DNA of 64,000 bases, from positions 3,224,001 through 3,288,000 of the forward strand of contig NZ_CP039290.1 of NCBI RefSeq assembly GCF_004798705.1. Direction: 5' to 3'. Shown here piece after piece: positions 42,068 to 52,395 of this stretch (its first letter is position 1; every line of letters begins with the position of its first letter). Origin of the DNA: Arthrobacter sp. PAMC25564. Lineage in GTDB: Bacteria; Actinomycetota; Actinomycetes; Actinomycetales; Micrococcaceae. The translations under genes and the position numbers were made by a program. A model generated the notes under the pieces. That model saw only the letters and a list, made by a program, of their open reading frames with translations, was not told where the DNA came from and searched no databases.

Positions 42068-43447
42068 ATGCAGGATCTACGGCTTGTAGGCGTCCACGAC
42101 GACGGGGAGCATCTCCTGTTGAGCGGCGCCGGCGGCGAGATGTTCCGGCTGTCAATCGATGAAGCACTTCGGGTGGCAGTCAGCAGGACGCCGGCGAAGG
42201 CCGCTTCCGGCGGAGCCGCCACGCCTATTGCCATGTCACCGCGTGACATCCAGGCGCGGATCCGCAGCGGATCAACGGCTGCCGAAGTCGCCGAACTCTC
42301 CGGCATCCCGCTGGCGAAGGTCCAGCGCTACGAGGGCCCCGTGCTTGCCGAGCGCGAGCACGTCGCCCTGCAGGCCCGCAAGGTGGAGGTGGCCGCCCCC
42401 GCCCCCGGCCAGGATGTCTACCGTTCGGTTTTCGGCGAAAACCCGGCCTCCCTCGGGGAGATGGTGGCGCACCGGCTGTCCGCCCACGGCGTCGAGCCGT
42501 CGAGCGTGGAATGGGATTCCTGGCGCCGCCCGGACGGCAGCTGGACTGTCGTGGCCCGTTTCGAGGCGAGGCCCGGCGGGTATCCCGTCATCGGCGAAGA
42601 ACCTCCGGCCATGTGGACGTTCAATCCCGCACGGAAATCGCTGCAGAACGCCAACCGCTGGGCGCAGCAGCTGAGCGAACTCGAGCCGCTGGACGGTCCC
42701 GTTCCGGCGCGCCGGCTCTCGGCTGTCTCGGACCGGCCCTTTGATTTCGAAACCGACGCCGACGCCGCGGCCAGGACCGCAACCGCCCAGCTCAGCGTCA
42801 TCCAGCAGTTGCTGCAGGACAGGAGCTACCAGGAGAACGTCCAGCAGGAAAAGGACGCCAACGGGCTGCTCGACATGCTGCGCTCCCGCCGCGGGCTGCG
42901 GCCCGGTGCGGACGAGGACGCCGATGACGCCCTCGTCCAGCTCATGACCAACGGAATTCCCGCGGCCCACCCGCGGCCCTCTGACGTCGGCCCGGAACCG
43001 GAAACCGATCCGGCTGCCGGCCAGGCCGATGCACCGGACACGGACACCGCCGATGTGTCGCCCGCGGACGCCGCTCCGGCGCCGGACCAGGATTTCCTGG
43101 CACGACGGCGCGACGGCAGGCCTTCCATGCTCTCCCGCCTCACCCTGGCTCCCCGCCACCCGGAGCAGGGCGACGATGCGCTGAAGCTGCACGACGGCGT
43201 CAGCACCGAAACCCGGGAAATCACCATCGCCGCGTCGCCGCTGCGCCCGCCCGGCCAGCCGCACACCCCCAGCAAGGGCCTCGACGAGCTGATCGGCGGC
43301 GGAACCTCCCGGCGCCAGCAGCGCGAAGCACCTGCGGCCGCGACCCCCGACCGCGAGGCCGAGCAGCCGGAACGCCAGCCGGGCAAGCCGAAGCGCTCGA
43401 GTGTGCCCAGCTGGGATGAAATAGTCTTCGGAACCCGCAACGACTGA
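42068..43447 (+). CDS. sepH: septation protein SepH (DUF3071)
   Basis: Actinobacterial cell-division protein that binds FtsZ and promotes its assembly. The 459-residue protein has the N-terminal DUF3071 domain: MQDLRLVGVHDDGEHLLL, then a helix-turn-helix-like piece STAAEVAELSGIPLAKVQRY, and ends about residue 200 (WTFNPARKSLQNANRWAQQL). A long, disordered Pro/Ala/Asp-rich C-terminus follows, ending in a conserved RSSVPSWDEIVFGTR. I chose ATG 42068 because GGAGG lies 6 nt upstream. It stands alone, convergent with tdk. Confidence 0.9.
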   Translation: MQDLRLVGVHDDGEHLLLSGAGGEMFRLSIDEALRVAVSRTPAKAASGGAATPIAMSPRDIQARIRSGSTAAEVAELSGIPLAKVQRYEGPVLAEREHVALQARKVEVAAPAPGQDVYRSVFGENPASLGEMVAHRLSAHGVEPSSVEWDSWRRPDGSWTVVARFEARPGGYPVIGEEPPAMWTFNPARKSLQNANRWAQQLSELEPLDGPVPARRLSAVSDRPFDFETDADAAARTATAQLSVIQQLLQDRSYQENVQQEKDANGLLDMLRSRRGLRPGADEDADDALVQLMTNGIPAAHPRPSDVGPEPETDPAAGQADAPDTDTADVSPADAAPAPDQDFLARRRDGRPSMLSRLTLAPRHPEQGDDALKLHDGVSTETREITIAASPLRPPGQPHTPSKGLDELIGGGTSRRQQREAPAAATPDREAEQPERQPGKPKRSSVPSWDEIVFGTRND

Positions 43448-43471
43448 GCTGCACAGGCGGACCCGCGGGGG

Positions 43472-44191
43472 TCAGGACTGCCGCAGGTCCGTTGCCCCGC
43501 GCCACAGGCCGGCATCCACTTCGAAGGGCAGCAACTGCTCCTCAACGGACATCATGCTGGCCCCGTGGGCGGTGACCCGGCGCATGAAGTGCCGCCGGCA
43601 AAGCGTCTCGTAGCCGACGACGGGCGTGTGCCCCGGATCCGTATCGAACACTTCGGCAGCCATGTCGACGTCGCCGACCACAACCTGCTCGCCCTCCATC
43701 ACCATGACCCCGTCGAGGGTGCGCGCGTTGTGCGTGGCGCGGCGGCCGCACCAGCAGAGCGCCTCGACCTGCAGAACCTGGACGCGGTCCGCGAGCTCGA
43801 TGAGCCGCTGTGAGCCGGGAAAGAGCCGGGTGCGGAAGTCGGCACTGATGCCGAAGGCAAAGACGTCGACGCCGATCTCGTCAACCACCCGCGCAAGCTG
43901 TTCGACCTGCTCCGGCGAGTAGAACTGGGCTTCGTCGCAGATCAGGTAGTCCACGCGCAGACCGGTGGTGCGCCGTCGTACTACTTCGTCCCAGAAATCC
44001 GTGCTGTCCAGCACCTCGACACAATCCGTTTCGAGCCCGAGCCGGCTGGAGATGCGGGTTCCGCCGGCACGGTCATTTCGGCTGAACCGCACGCCGCCGC
44101 GCCCGCGGGCGCGGTGGTTGTAGTCCATCTGCAGCGCCAGGGTGGATTTTCCGCAGTCCATGGTGCCGGAAAAGAAGACGAGTTCAGCCAC
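43472..44191 (-). CDS. tdk: thymidine kinase (type II)
   Basis: Phosphorylates thymidine to dTMP in salvage. The 239-residue protein carries the P-loop GTMDCGKSTLALQMDY, the Walker B / DEAQFYSPEQ segment, the lasso-loop zinc pair C-x-C in LCWCGRRATHNARTLDG and the C-terminal ETLCRRHF (CxxH). It has the type II (TK1-like) fold. The last 40 residues are longer than in many bacteria. It overlaps the downstream phosphodiesterase-type gene by 8 nt. The enzyme complements dut in dTMP supply. Confidence 0.95.
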   Translation of the reverse strand: MAELVFFSGTMDCGKSTLALQMDYNHRARGRGGVRFSRNDRAGGTRISSRLGLETDCVEVLDSTDFWDEVVRRRTTGLRVDYLICDEAQFYSPEQVEQLARVVDEIGVDVFAFGISADFRTRLFPGSQRLIELADRVQVLQVEALCWCGRRATHNARTLDGVMVMEGEQVVVGDVDMAAEVFDTDPGHTPVVGYETLCRRHFMRRVTAHGASMMSVEEQLLPFEVDAGLWRGATDLRQS

Positions 44192-45425
44192 GCGGAGCCT
44201 TCTTGCCGTCGGCCTGGAAGCACAGCAAAGGGACTTCGCGCTCCGCCTTCGTCAGCGATCCGTGCTGGCCCACCACCTCCATTGCCGTGGGGCGCACCCG
44301 CCGGGTGTCGTAGAGTGCCAGGGCATCCCGGGCGGCGATCATAACGTCGCCGATCCGCGGGGCAACCTCGGCACGGACCTCCCCGAACAGGCCGCCGGCG
44401 ATGGCCTCCTCACGGGTGAACGCCCAGATCCGGTCGCCGAAGCGGGCACGCCAGGCGTCGAGCAGCCGCAGGCGTCCGGCCTCGCCCAGGCCCGGCTCGA
44501 GATAGAGGTGGACCATCCGGGGCTCCCCCGCTGTATGCCGGACCCCGGCTGTCAGGGCAGGGTCGGCCGAATAGTCGATCCGCTGCGATTCCGGCACATC
44601 CAGCATGCCGTGGTCCGCCGTGAGCAACACCGTGGTGCCGGGCGGCAGGGTCGCGCTGAGCCGGCGCACGGTGGCATCCAGTTCCTCGAGCTGGTGCTCC
44701 CACTGGGGCGACTGGCAGCCGTGGCGGTGCCCGGCCTTGTCCAGTTCGTTGACGTAGAAGTACATCAGGGACCTGCCTGCGCCGGCCATGGCCCCGGCGG
44801 CCGCGGCCGTCCGGGCATGCGAGGTCGTGCCGGTGACGAAGCGGCCGCCCCGGAGCGCGGCCTGGGTCATGGCGGAGTTGCTGAACTGGGGCAGGCTGAC
44901 CGTGGTGACATCCACGTGCCCGGCCGCCCGCTCGAACACGGTCGGGAACGGCTGCCACTGGCGCGGGTCCACGCCGGGGTCCCAGTTGCCGAGCATGTTC
45001 ACGACCCGGTCCTGGTCCGGATCCAGCACGTCGTAGCCGACCATGCCGTGCTGGCCGGCGGCGAGTCCGGTGCCGAAACTGGCCAGCGAAGCGGCGGTGG
45101 TGGAGGGGAAGGCTGAGTCCAGCCACACCGGCACCTTGCCCTGGTCCGACTGCATGACGGAGCGCAGGAACGGGGTGTGCGCCGACTTCTGCTTCAGCAT
45201 GTTCCGGCCCAGTCCGTCGGCCAGGACAACGCAGACCCGCTTGGCGGCGGGCAAATCCAGCCGGTTCTCAAAACCGGGGATCCCCAGGCTGGCCGCGGCG
45301 CTCGTGAGCACCTCGGCGATGGAGCGCTGGCCGAAGGCCGGGGCCGCGGGCAGCGCGAAGGCCGCAGGGGCGGGGGCCACAGCGGCGGGAACAGACAGCG
45401 GCTCAGGCACGCGGACCGGGGCCAT
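44184..45425 (-). CDS. alkaline-phosphatase-superfamily phosphodiesterase-like protein
   Basis: A 413-residue enzyme of the nucleotide pyrophosphatase/phosphodiesterase branch of the alkaline phosphatase superfamily. Signs of the two-metal site are CVVLADGLGRNML (Asp), the Thr nucleophile in AFPSTTAASLASFGTGL, and TVLLTADHGMLDVPESQR (Asp-His) with RHTAGEPRMVHLYLEP (His) later. No signal peptide is evident; the first 30 residues are Ala/Pro-rich. The natural substrate (nucleotide or phospholipid-like) is unknown. It lies between tdk and DUF5998 on one minus-strand unit, adjoining the DUF5998 stop with no gap. Confidence 0.87.
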   Translation of the reverse strand: MAPVRVPEPLSVPAAVAPAPAAFALPAAPAFGQRSIAEVLTSAAASLGIPGFENRLDLPAAKRVCVVLADGLGRNMLKQKSAHTPFLRSVMQSDQGKVPVWLDSAFPSTTAASLASFGTGLAAGQHGMVGYDVLDPDQDRVVNMLGNWDPGVDPRQWQPFPTVFERAAGHVDVTTVSLPQFSNSAMTQAALRGGRFVTGTTSHARTAAAAGAMAGAGRSLMYFYVNELDKAGHRHGCQSPQWEHQLEELDATVRRLSATLPPGTTVLLTADHGMLDVPESQRIDYSADPALTAGVRHTAGEPRMVHLYLEPGLGEAGRLRLLDAWRARFGDRIWAFTREEAIAGGLFGEVRAEVAPRIGDVMIAARDALALYDTRRVRPTAMEVVGQHGSLTKAEREVPLLCFQADGKKAPRG

Positions 45426-46169
45426 CTAGCGCTGGTGGCCGCGGCTGAGGCGGTTTCCGAACACGCCCATCCGCGGGCGCGCCGGAAGGCCGGGGCCGGT
45501 ATGCGGGGCGGGGGCGGCGGAACCGGTGTTCACCGCGCGGAGGGCCCGGGCGAAAAGCTTGGCAGCCTGGACGGCCTGCAGCCCGTCGGCTTCGGCGCTG
45601 ATCCGCAGCACGATGTCTTCCTGCGCGATGGTGCCGCTGTAGCCGTGGTCTGCCTCGCACTGCGGATCCCCGCAGCTGGCCGGCCCCATGTCGAGGCGCT
45701 GCCCGCCGGACCAGGCGATGGACAGGGTCAGCTCGCGGACGGGGTCCGAGGGCTTGTAGTCCTGGGGCTGGGCATAGACGTAGCTGAGCACCACGGAGCG
45801 GATCTGGGTCACCGGGACTGATTCCGTGGAGACCTGCGCCACGGTCTGTTCGCCGGCTTCATCAAGCTGCTGGTCGTCGACATGGGTGATCACCAGCATG
45901 TCCTCCGTCAGGACGAGCACGGTGATATGCCGCCGGACCTCGGCCCGGTCGAAGTGCGTCTCCAGATGGACCAGGTGCGCCACGCAGTCACGGCCGTCCA
46001 GGGCGTCGGCGACGACGTCGGCCACCAGCCGGGGGTAGAAACCGGCCTGCTGGAGGGCCTCTTCCAGGCCTTGGCCCTGCGCGCTGTGGTCATGGAGTCC
46101 GTGACGGTGCGCGGCCTGGCGTCCCGGGGCGGGCGCCGCCGGCTTGGGTGTTGGAGGCTGGAAGCTCAT
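45426..46169 (-). CDS. DUF5998 family protein
   Basis: A 247-residue actinobacterial DUF5998 protein. The conserved part begins LEEALQQAGFYPRLVADVVA and continues with VAHLVHLETHFDRAEVRRHI, TVLVLTEDMLVITHVDD and SIAWSGGQRLDMGPASCGDP. A Cys pair in SCGDPQCEADH could bind a metal. The N-terminus is Pro/His-rich. ATG 46169 (MSFQPPTP) was chosen; GTG 46184 is an alternative with five more residues. Function is unknown; it precedes the phosphodiesterase-type gene directly. Confidence 0.85.
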   Translation of the reverse strand: MSFQPPTPKPAAPAPGRQAAHRHGLHDHSAQGQGLEEALQQAGFYPRLVADVVADALDGRDCVAHLVHLETHFDRAEVRRHITVLVLTEDMLVITHVDDQQLDEAGEQTVAQVSTESVPVTQIRSVVLSYVYAQPQDYKPSDPVRELTLSIAWSGGQRLDMGPASCGDPQCEADHGYSGTIAQEDIVLRISAEADGLQAVQAAKLFARALRAVNTGSAAPAPHTGPGLPARPRMGVFGNRLSRGHQR

Positions 46170-46234
46170 GGTTTCCATTTTCACAGATCGGCTGGGGACA
46201 TGCTAACTGCCCCTGCCGCCGCGGGCAGGCTCCG

Positions 46235-48940
46235 CTAGCTGCGCATGGCCCGCCGCGCACTGTCGGTGCGCTGGGCGGCATTGGCGATCCGGACGTCGGC
46301 AGCCAGGATCGAAGCGCCCTCCGGCCCGGCCAGCACAGGATTGAACTCCACCAGGGCAACCTCCGGATGGTTGTCCTTGAGCCGCGACAGCCGCGCGGCA
46401 ATGTCCTCAAGGGCCGCGACATCCACGGCCGGGAGCCCCTGGTAGCCGAAGAGTTTCCGCGATGCACGGGGCCCGCGGATGAAAGCATGGAGGTCGGAGC
46501 CGGACAGCGGCGGCACCCGGTGGGCCCAGTCGTCGAGCAGGTTGACCGCATCCCCGGCGAGGCCGAAGGAAACCACGGGACCCAGCAGCGGGTCTTCGAT
46601 GGCGCGGAAGGTGCAGGCCTGCCCTACCGGCACCATCGACTGCACTTCCAGGGACGGCGAGCCGTAACGTTCCAGCGATTTCCGCATTTCCAGCACGTTG
46701 CGCCGGAGCGAATCGGCGTCCTGGATGTCGAGGCGCACGCCGCCCAGGTCGAGCCGGTGCCGCAGCGCGGGGTCCGTGGTTTTCAGCGCCACGGGCCAGC
46801 CGAGCCGGTCGGCGGCGGCCACGGCCTGCTCGGCGGTCTCGAAGCCCTCGGAGGGCACCACCCGGATGCCGTAGTGACCCAGCAGCTTCCCGGCCGTCAC
46901 CGGGTCCAGGCGGACCAGTTGTTCGCCGGGGACGTTCTGGAGCAGGTGCTCGAGATCGGTGCGGGTGCCGTCCGGATCGCAGCCCTCGGGCTCCACGAAG
47001 AGGCCCTGGTCGCGGTGCAGCCACTGAGCGTAGCGCACGACGGCGGCGAGCGCCGCCACGGCCGCGCCCGGGTTCGAGTAGCACGGCACGATGGCGGGGT
47101 GGACTGCCGGCTGTGCCGTTTCCGGCCCGACCATGCCCTCGACATAGACGGAAGGGTCCAGGATGCCGCTGAACGCCGCAACCACGGGTTTCCCGGCCGC
47201 CGCGGAACATTCGGCGAGCACGCCCGCGACCTTCTCCACGGTGAGGCCATGCGCGGGGATCAGCGCCACCACCACGGCGTGGACGGCGTCGATGGTCAGG
47301 GTTTCCTGCAGGCTCCGCCGCAGCGCCGGCAGCACCACGGAGGGCCCGGCGTCCAGGTCGACGTCGGCGACGATGCGCTCCACGCCCAGGCCCTGCGTGG
47401 CCGCGCTGTCCGCGACAACCTTGCCCAGCGCGCGGGAGTTGCTGAAGACGGCGAGGCCGGGGCCCTTGGGCAGCGGCTGGCCCGACACGATCTGGGCGAC
47501 GTCCATAAGCTGTTCGATGGTCTCCACCCGGATCACGCCGGCCTGGCGCATCATGGCGTCGAGGGCTTCCGGCGGGGCCTGGGTGGTGCGGACGGCGTGG
47601 CCGGGCGGCAGCCCCAGGCCCATGGCATCGGATTTGGCGACGATCACGGGCTTCGTCCGGGCCAGGCGCCGCGCCAGCCGGGAGAACTTACGCGGGTTGC
47701 CGATCGATTCGAGGTAGAGGCCGACGGCGGTCGTGTCGGCGTCGTCCTCCCAGAACTGCATCATGTCGTTGCCGGAGACATCGGCGCGGTTGCCGGCCGA
47801 GAGGAAGGTGGAGAGGCCGACGCGGCGGCGGCTCGAGGCAGCGTAGAGGGACACGCCGATCGCGGCTGACTGGCTGAAGAGTCCCAGTCCCCCGCGGCGG
47901 CCCAGCGCCGGCGCCATGGAGGCGTTGAGGGAAACGGCCGGGTTGGTGTTCATGATGCCCAGCGAGGCCGGGCCGATCACGCGCATGCCGTTGGCCCGGG
48001 CCTGCCGCACGAGCTCACGCTGCCGGGCGAGTCCGCGGTCGCCGTCGTCGGCATACCCGGCGGTCGCCACCACGATCCCCTTGACTCCGGCGGCTCCGCA
48101 TTCCTCCACCACCTTGGGGACCTCGTCGTAGGGTACGGCGATGATCGCGAGCTTGACGGGTCCCGGGACCTCGGCGAGCCGCGCGAAGGAGATCATGCCG
48201 GCAAGCTCCAGGGCCTCCGGATTGATCGCGTAGACCGGGCCGGTGAACCCGCCCTCGATGATGTGTTCGAGGAGCTGGTAGCCCACCGTCCCCCGCTTGC
48301 GGCTCGCCCCGATCACGGCCACCGAGGATGGGGCGAGCAGTTCCTGGATGCTGCGCGCTTCCGCGCGGTGTTCGCGGGACTCCATCACGGCACGGGACCT
48401 GTCGGTGGGGTCGATGTTGAATTCGAGGCTGACGACGCCGTCGTCGAAGTGGCGTTTGACGTCATAGCCGGCGTCGGAGAAGACCATGAGCATCTTGCGG
48501 TTCTCCGGGAGGACCTCCGCGCTGAACTTGCGGATGCCGTTTTCGCGGGCGGCGGCGGCAAGGTGTTCAAGCAGGATGGACCCGATGCCGCGGCCCTGCT
48601 GGGCGTCCGCGATGTTGAAGGCGACTTCGGCTTCCCCGGGGTCGTCCAGCCGGTCATAGCGGCCGATTCCCATGATCTCCCCGCCGATCGTGATCACCAG
48701 TGCCACGCGGTCCCGGTAGTCCACTTCGGTGAAGCGCTTGAGTTCCTTCGGGGACAGCCTGGACTTGAACGCGAAGAACCGCATGTAGGTGGACTTCTGC
48801 GATTGGCCCACGTGGAACGCCTGGACGGCGTCCGCATCGGAGGGGTGGATGGGGCGCAGATGCGCCGTCCCGCCGTCCCGCAGGACAACATCGGCTTCCC
48901 AATGTTCCGGATACACGCCATGCTCGGGCTGGTCCACCAT
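46235..48940 (-). CDS. Pat-type protein lysine acetyltransferase (GNAT fused to NDP-forming acyl-CoA synthetase)
   Basis: A 901-residue fusion. The N-terminal GNAT domain (about 10-175) has the acetyl-CoA loop QQGRGIGSILLEHLAAAARE; then a CoA-binding Rossmann domain (SSVAVIGASRKRGTVGYQLL), a succinyl-CoA-ligase-like domain (LGLFSQSAAIGVSLYAASSR) and a C-terminal ATP-grasp domain (KLLGHYGIRVVPSEGFETAE). This GNAT-first order is the one known from Streptomyces PatA; such enzymes acetylate and inactivate acyl-CoA synthetases. The catalytic His loop of genuine NDP-forming synthetases (usually SHTGSLAG) reads PPGHAVRTTQAP here, so ligase activity is doubtful. It stands alone, divergent from parC with a 67-nt gap. 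Confidence 0.9.
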   Translation of the reverse strand: MVDQPEHGVYPEHWEADVVLRDGGTAHLRPIHPSDADAVQAFHVGQSQKSTYMRFFAFKSRLSPKELKRFTEVDYRDRVALVITIGGEIMGIGRYDRLDDPGEAEVAFNIADAQQGRGIGSILLEHLAAAARENGIRKFSAEVLPENRKMLMVFSDAGYDVKRHFDDGVVSLEFNIDPTDRSRAVMESREHRAEARSIQELLAPSSVAVIGASRKRGTVGYQLLEHIIEGGFTGPVYAINPEALELAGMISFARLAEVPGPVKLAIIAVPYDEVPKVVEECGAAGVKGIVVATAGYADDGDRGLARQRELVRQARANGMRVIGPASLGIMNTNPAVSLNASMAPALGRRGGLGLFSQSAAIGVSLYAASSRRRVGLSTFLSAGNRADVSGNDMMQFWEDDADTTAVGLYLESIGNPRKFSRLARRLARTKPVIVAKSDAMGLGLPPGHAVRTTQAPPEALDAMMRQAGVIRVETIEQLMDVAQIVSGQPLPKGPGLAVFSNSRALGKVVADSAATQGLGVERIVADVDLDAGPSVVLPALRRSLQETLTIDAVHAVVVALIPAHGLTVEKVAGVLAECSAAAGKPVVAAFSGILDPSVYVEGMVGPETAQPAVHPAIVPCYSNPGAAVAALAAVVRYAQWLHRDQGLFVEPEGCDPDGTRTDLEHLLQNVPGEQLVRLDPVTAGKLLGHYGIRVVPSEGFETAEQAVAAADRLGWPVALKTTDPALRHRLDLGGVRLDIQDADSLRRNVLEMRKSLERYGSPSLEVQSMVPVGQACTFRAIEDPLLGPVVSFGLAGDAVNLLDDWAHRVPPLSGSDLHAFIRGPRASRKLFGYQGLPAVDVAALEDIAARLSRLKDNHPEVALVEFNPVLAGPEGASILAADVRIANAAQRTDSARRAMRS

Positions 48941-49007
48941 AGGCTTAGCCTAGTCATAAACTTACGCAGTACCCGTTAAACACCCCTCAGAAGGACCTTC
49001 CAGCCTC

Positions 49008-51527
49008 ATGGCCCGCCGCCAAACCACGCCCCCCGGGGATGCCAGCCAGGATTTCACCGAGAACATCGTCGATATCGACGTCACTTCCGAAATGGAGGGC
49101 TCGTTCCTGGAGTACGCCTATTCGGTGATCTACTCGAGGGCCCTGCCGGATGCCCGGGACGGCCTGAAGCCCGTGCAGCGGCGCATCCTGTACATGATGA
49201 GCGAGATGGGCCTGCGCCCGGACCGCGGCCACGTCAAGAGCGCCCGCGTGGTGGGTGAGGTGATGGGCAAGCTGCACCCGCACGGCGACACCGCCATCTA
49301 CGACGCCATGGTGCGGATGGCGCAGGACTTTTCGCTGCGGCTGCCGCTGATCGACGGGCACGGCAACTTCGGCTCGCTCGACGACGGCCCGGCGGCCCCG
49401 CGGTACACCGAGGCCCGCCTGGCGGCGGCTGCCCTGACCCTGACGGACCACCTCGACGAGGACGTCGTGGACTTCGTCCCCAACTATGACAACCAGCTGA
49501 CCCAGCCGGACGTGCTGCCGGCCGCGTTCCCGAACCTTTTGGTCAACGGCGCCACCGGGATCGCCGTCGGCATGGCCACCAACATGGCCCCGCACAACCT
49601 CGTGGAAGTGATCGCCGCCGCCCGGCACCTGATCGGGCACCCGGATGCCACGCTCGAGGACATCATGAGGTTCGTCCCGGGCCCCGACCTTCCCACCGGC
49701 GGCCGGATCGTGGGCCTGGACGGCATCCGCGACGCCTACGCCACCGGCCGCGGCTCGTTCAAGACCCGGGCCAAGGTGGAGATCGAGCAGCTCTCGGCAC
49801 GCCGCACCGGACTGGTGGTCACGGAACTGCCGTACATGGTGGGGCCGGAAAAGGTGATCGAGAAGATCAAGGACGCCGTCAACGGCAAAAAGCTCACCGG
49901 CATCAGCGACATCGTTGACCTGACCGACCGCAACCATGGCCTTCGCCTAGTGATCGAACTGAAGAACGGCTTCAACCCCACCGCCGTGCTCCAGCAGCTC
50001 TACCGCTTCACCCCGATGGAGGATTCCTTCGGCATCAACAACGTCACCCTGGTGGACGGCCAGCCGCAGACCCTGGGCCTGCTGCAGCTGCTCTCCGTGT
50101 ACGTGGACCACCGCATCACGGTGGTGCGGCGGCGCACCGCGTACCGGCTGGGCAGGAAGAAGGACCGCCTGCACCTGGTCGAGGGACTCCTCATCGCGAT
50201 TGTGGACATCGACGAGGTCATCCAGATCATCCGGTCCTCGGATGAGGTGGCCGCGGCCAGGGCCCGGCTGATGTCCATCTACGACCTCAGCGAGATCCAG
50301 GCCAACTACATCCTGGAACTCCGGCTGCGGCAGCTGACCAAGTACTCCCGGATCGAGCTCGAGAAGGAGCAGGAGGAGTTGCGCCGGGAAATCGCCGAGC
50401 TTGAGGCCATCCTCGGCTCGGAGGCACTGCTGCGCGGGCTGGTGTCCTCTGAGCTGGCCGAAGTTGCCGAGAAGTACGGCACCCCCCGCCGCACCGTGCT
50501 GCTGGAATCCGAGGCGGTCTCCCCCACCGCCGCCGCCGCCCTGGCCGCAGCGTCCGGAGCCAAGGGCAAGGCCGCACCCCTCGCGCTGGAAATCGCCGAT
50601 GATCCCTGCTGGGCCATCCTCACGGCGTCCGGCCAGATCGCCCGCACCGCCAACCAGGACGGTCTCGCCGAGACTGGCCCCCGGACCCGGCACGATGTCT
50701 TCCGTTCGGTGGTCAAAACCTCCGCGCGCGGCGAGATTGCCGCCGTCACCTCCCAGGGCCGGATGCTGCGCCTGCAGGTGATGGACATGCCGGTGCTGCC
50801 GCCGACGTCGGGTACCCCGAACATGGCCGGCGGCGTGCCGGCCAAGGATTTCATCACCCTGCTCAAGGGCGAATCGCTCGTGGCCTTCGCGCCGCTGGAT
50901 GAGGTCCTGGCGATCGGCACGGCCCAGGGCGTCGTCAAGCGTGTGCAGCCCGACTACCCGCTGAACCGGGAGGACTGGGAAGTCATCGCACTCAAGGACA
51001 AGGACACCGTGATCGGTGTTGCACCCGCCGGGTCCGACGACGTCGACCTCGTCTTCATCACGGCGCAGGCGCAACTTCTGCGCTTCGGCGCCTCCGCCGT
51101 GCGGCCGCAGGGCCGGACCGCGGGCGGAATGGCCGGGATCAAACTGGCTGCCGGCGACAGCGTGCTGTCCTTTGGCGCCGCCGGTGCCGCCGACAGCGCC
51201 GCCGTCGTCGTCACGATAGCCGGGACCGAGGGCGCCCTCCCGGGCACCGCTCCGGGGACCGCCAAGGTCACCGCGCTGTCGGAGTACCCGGCCAAGGGCC
51301 GTGCCACGGCCGGCGTCCGGGCGCACCGCTTTCTCAAGGGTGAGGACACCCTGCTGCTGGCCTGGGCCGGGCACGGCCCGGCGAAGGCGTCCTCCCTGGC
51401 CGGGGTGGCCCGGTCCCTGCCCGGCGAGCATGGCCGCCGCGACGGTTCCGGGATCCCGCTTTCCCAGGCTGTCGACGCGGTCGGACCGAGCATGGCCTGG
51501 GCCGAAGAACCTGCGACGGAAGCTTAG
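49008..51527 (+). CDS. parC: DNA topoisomerase IV subunit A
   Basis: The breakage-reunion subunit of a type IIA topoisomerase, 839 residues. Typical segments are [20 protein letters not shown], the quinolone-determining region [20 protein letters not shown], catalytic Tyr in [12 protein letters not shown], and [24 protein letters not shown] gate sequence. The C-terminal beta-pinwheel carries a degenerate GyrA-box-like [14 protein letters not shown] call it ParC rather than GyrA because it pairs with a solitary ParE-like subunit B in the same window (60314-62422). It is alone, divergent from the Pat gene. Confidence 0.85.
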   Translation: MARRQTTPPGDASQDFTENIVDIDVTSEMEGSFLEYAYSVIYSRALPDARDGLKPVQRRILYMMSEMGLRPDRGHVKSARVVGEVMGKLHPHGDTAIYDAMVRMAQDFSLRLPLIDGHGNFGSLDDGPAAPRYTEARLAAAALTLTDHLDEDVVDFVPNYDNQLTQPDVLPAAFPNLLVNGATGIAVGMATNMAPHNLVEVIAAARHLIGHPDATLEDIMRFVPGPDLPTGGRIVGLDGIRDAYATGRGSFKTRAKVEIEQLSARRTGLVVTELPYMVGPEKVIEKIKDAVNGKKLTGISDIVDLTDRNHGLRLVIELKNGFNPTAVLQQLYRFTPMEDSFGINNVTLVDGQPQTLGLLQLLSVYVDHRITVVRRRTAYRLGRKKDRLHLVEGLLIAIVDIDEVIQIIRSSDEVAAARARLMSIYDLSEIQANYILELRLRQLTKYSRIELEKEQEELRREIAELEAILGSEALLRGLVSSELAEVAEKYGTPRRTVLLESEAVSPTAAAALAAASGAKGKAAPLALEIADDPCWAILTASGQIARTANQDGLAETGPRTRHDVFRSVVKTSARGEIAAVTSQGRMLRLQVMDMPVLPPTSGTPNMAGGVPAKDFITLLKGESLVAFAPLDEVLAIGTAQGVVKRVQPDYPLNREDWEVIALKDKDTVIGVAPAGSDDVDLVFITAQAQLLRFGASAVRPQGRTAGGMAGIKLAAGDSVLSFGAAGAADSAAVVVTIAGTEGALPGTAPGTAKVTALSEYPAKGRATAGVRAHRFLKGEDTLLLAWAGHGPAKASSLAGVARSLPGEHGRRDGSGIPLSQAVDAVGPSMAWAEEPATEA

Positions 51528-51776
51528 GCTCCCGCGGGCCAGGGAGGCCTGGCTATGGGCCCGCCTACGGGGCCAGGCGCGGGGTCCATGCGGCACGGCT
51601 CACCTATTCGCCACAAAGGGCCGCAATAGGGCACGCCATTCCGGCCATCCGTGGCACATGGCCCGAGCCAGGCCGGAGGCGGGGCCACCAGCCGCAGCCC
51701 ACGCACCGCCCGCGTGGGCCGTGGAGCGCATCCGCCCCCTCGGCGGCTCCGGGATAAATGCGCTTAGACTGCTCCC

Positions 51777-52295
51777 ATGCCTATCATTCCGGATCAAAAG
51801 GACTGGACCTGGGTGCTGTCGCGGCCCTGCCCCGAATGCGGTTTTGACGCCTGTTCAGCCACCCCGGCCACGGCTCCGGGAATGGTCGCCGCCGTGTTGC
51901 CACGCTGGCGTGCGGCGCTGCGGCGCCCCGATGTGGCGGAACGCCCCGACGACCCCACCTGGTCGGCCCTCGAGTACGCCTGCCACGTCCGGGACGTCTT
52001 CACCTTGTTCGACGACCGCCTGGGCCTGATGGTCAGCGGGGACGACGCCCGGTTCGAAGACTGGGACCAGGACCGGGCGGCCGTGGAGAAGGATTACGCC
52101 CATGCCGATCCGGCCGGAGTCAGCGCGGAACTCACCGCTGCAGGCGAACGGATTGCCGCCTCCTTCGCCAGCATTCCGGTGGAGCAGTGGGGCCGCAAGG
52201 GGACCCGCAGCAACGGTTCGGTGTTCACCGTCCTGACCTTCGCGCAGTACTTCCTGCACGACGTCGTCCATCACCTCCACGATGTGGACGGGTAG
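51777..52295 (+). CDS. DinB-family protein
   Basis: A 172-residue four-helix-bundle protein of the DinB/YfiT-like superfamily. The three conserved histidine-type positions that bind a metal can be traced in EYACHVRDVFTLFDDRL (His) and YFLHDVVHHLHDVDG (two His). The N-terminus has a CPECGF pair not seen in all members. DinB-like proteins include mycothiol-dependent enzymes in Actinobacteria; a mycothiol transferase role is possible but not shown. It is alone; 249 nt upstream and 100 nt downstream contain nothing recognisable. Confidence 0.85.
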   Translation: MPIIPDQKDWTWVLSRPCPECGFDACSATPATAPGMVAAVLPRWRAALRRPDVAERPDDPTWSALEYACHVRDVFTLFDDRLGLMVSGDDARFEDWDQDRAAVEKDYAHADPAGVSAELTAAGERIAASFASIPVEQWGRKGTRSNGSVFTVLTFAQYFLHDVVHHLHDVDG

Positions 52296-52395
52296 CGCGT
52301 GAACCGGTAGCGCACGGACCGCCGGCCGCACCGTCCGGGGCAACTTTGCGCCCGGTTCCGGCAGCGTGGCGGCGGTCCGACGGCGTGTCCGTGGC

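Noticed and set aside
49008..51527. DNA gyrase subunit A
   Set aside because: The pair with a ParE-length subunit B and only a degenerate GyrA box favour topoisomerase IV; gyrA-gyrB are expected near the origin outside this window. Exact assignment still depends on phylogeny.
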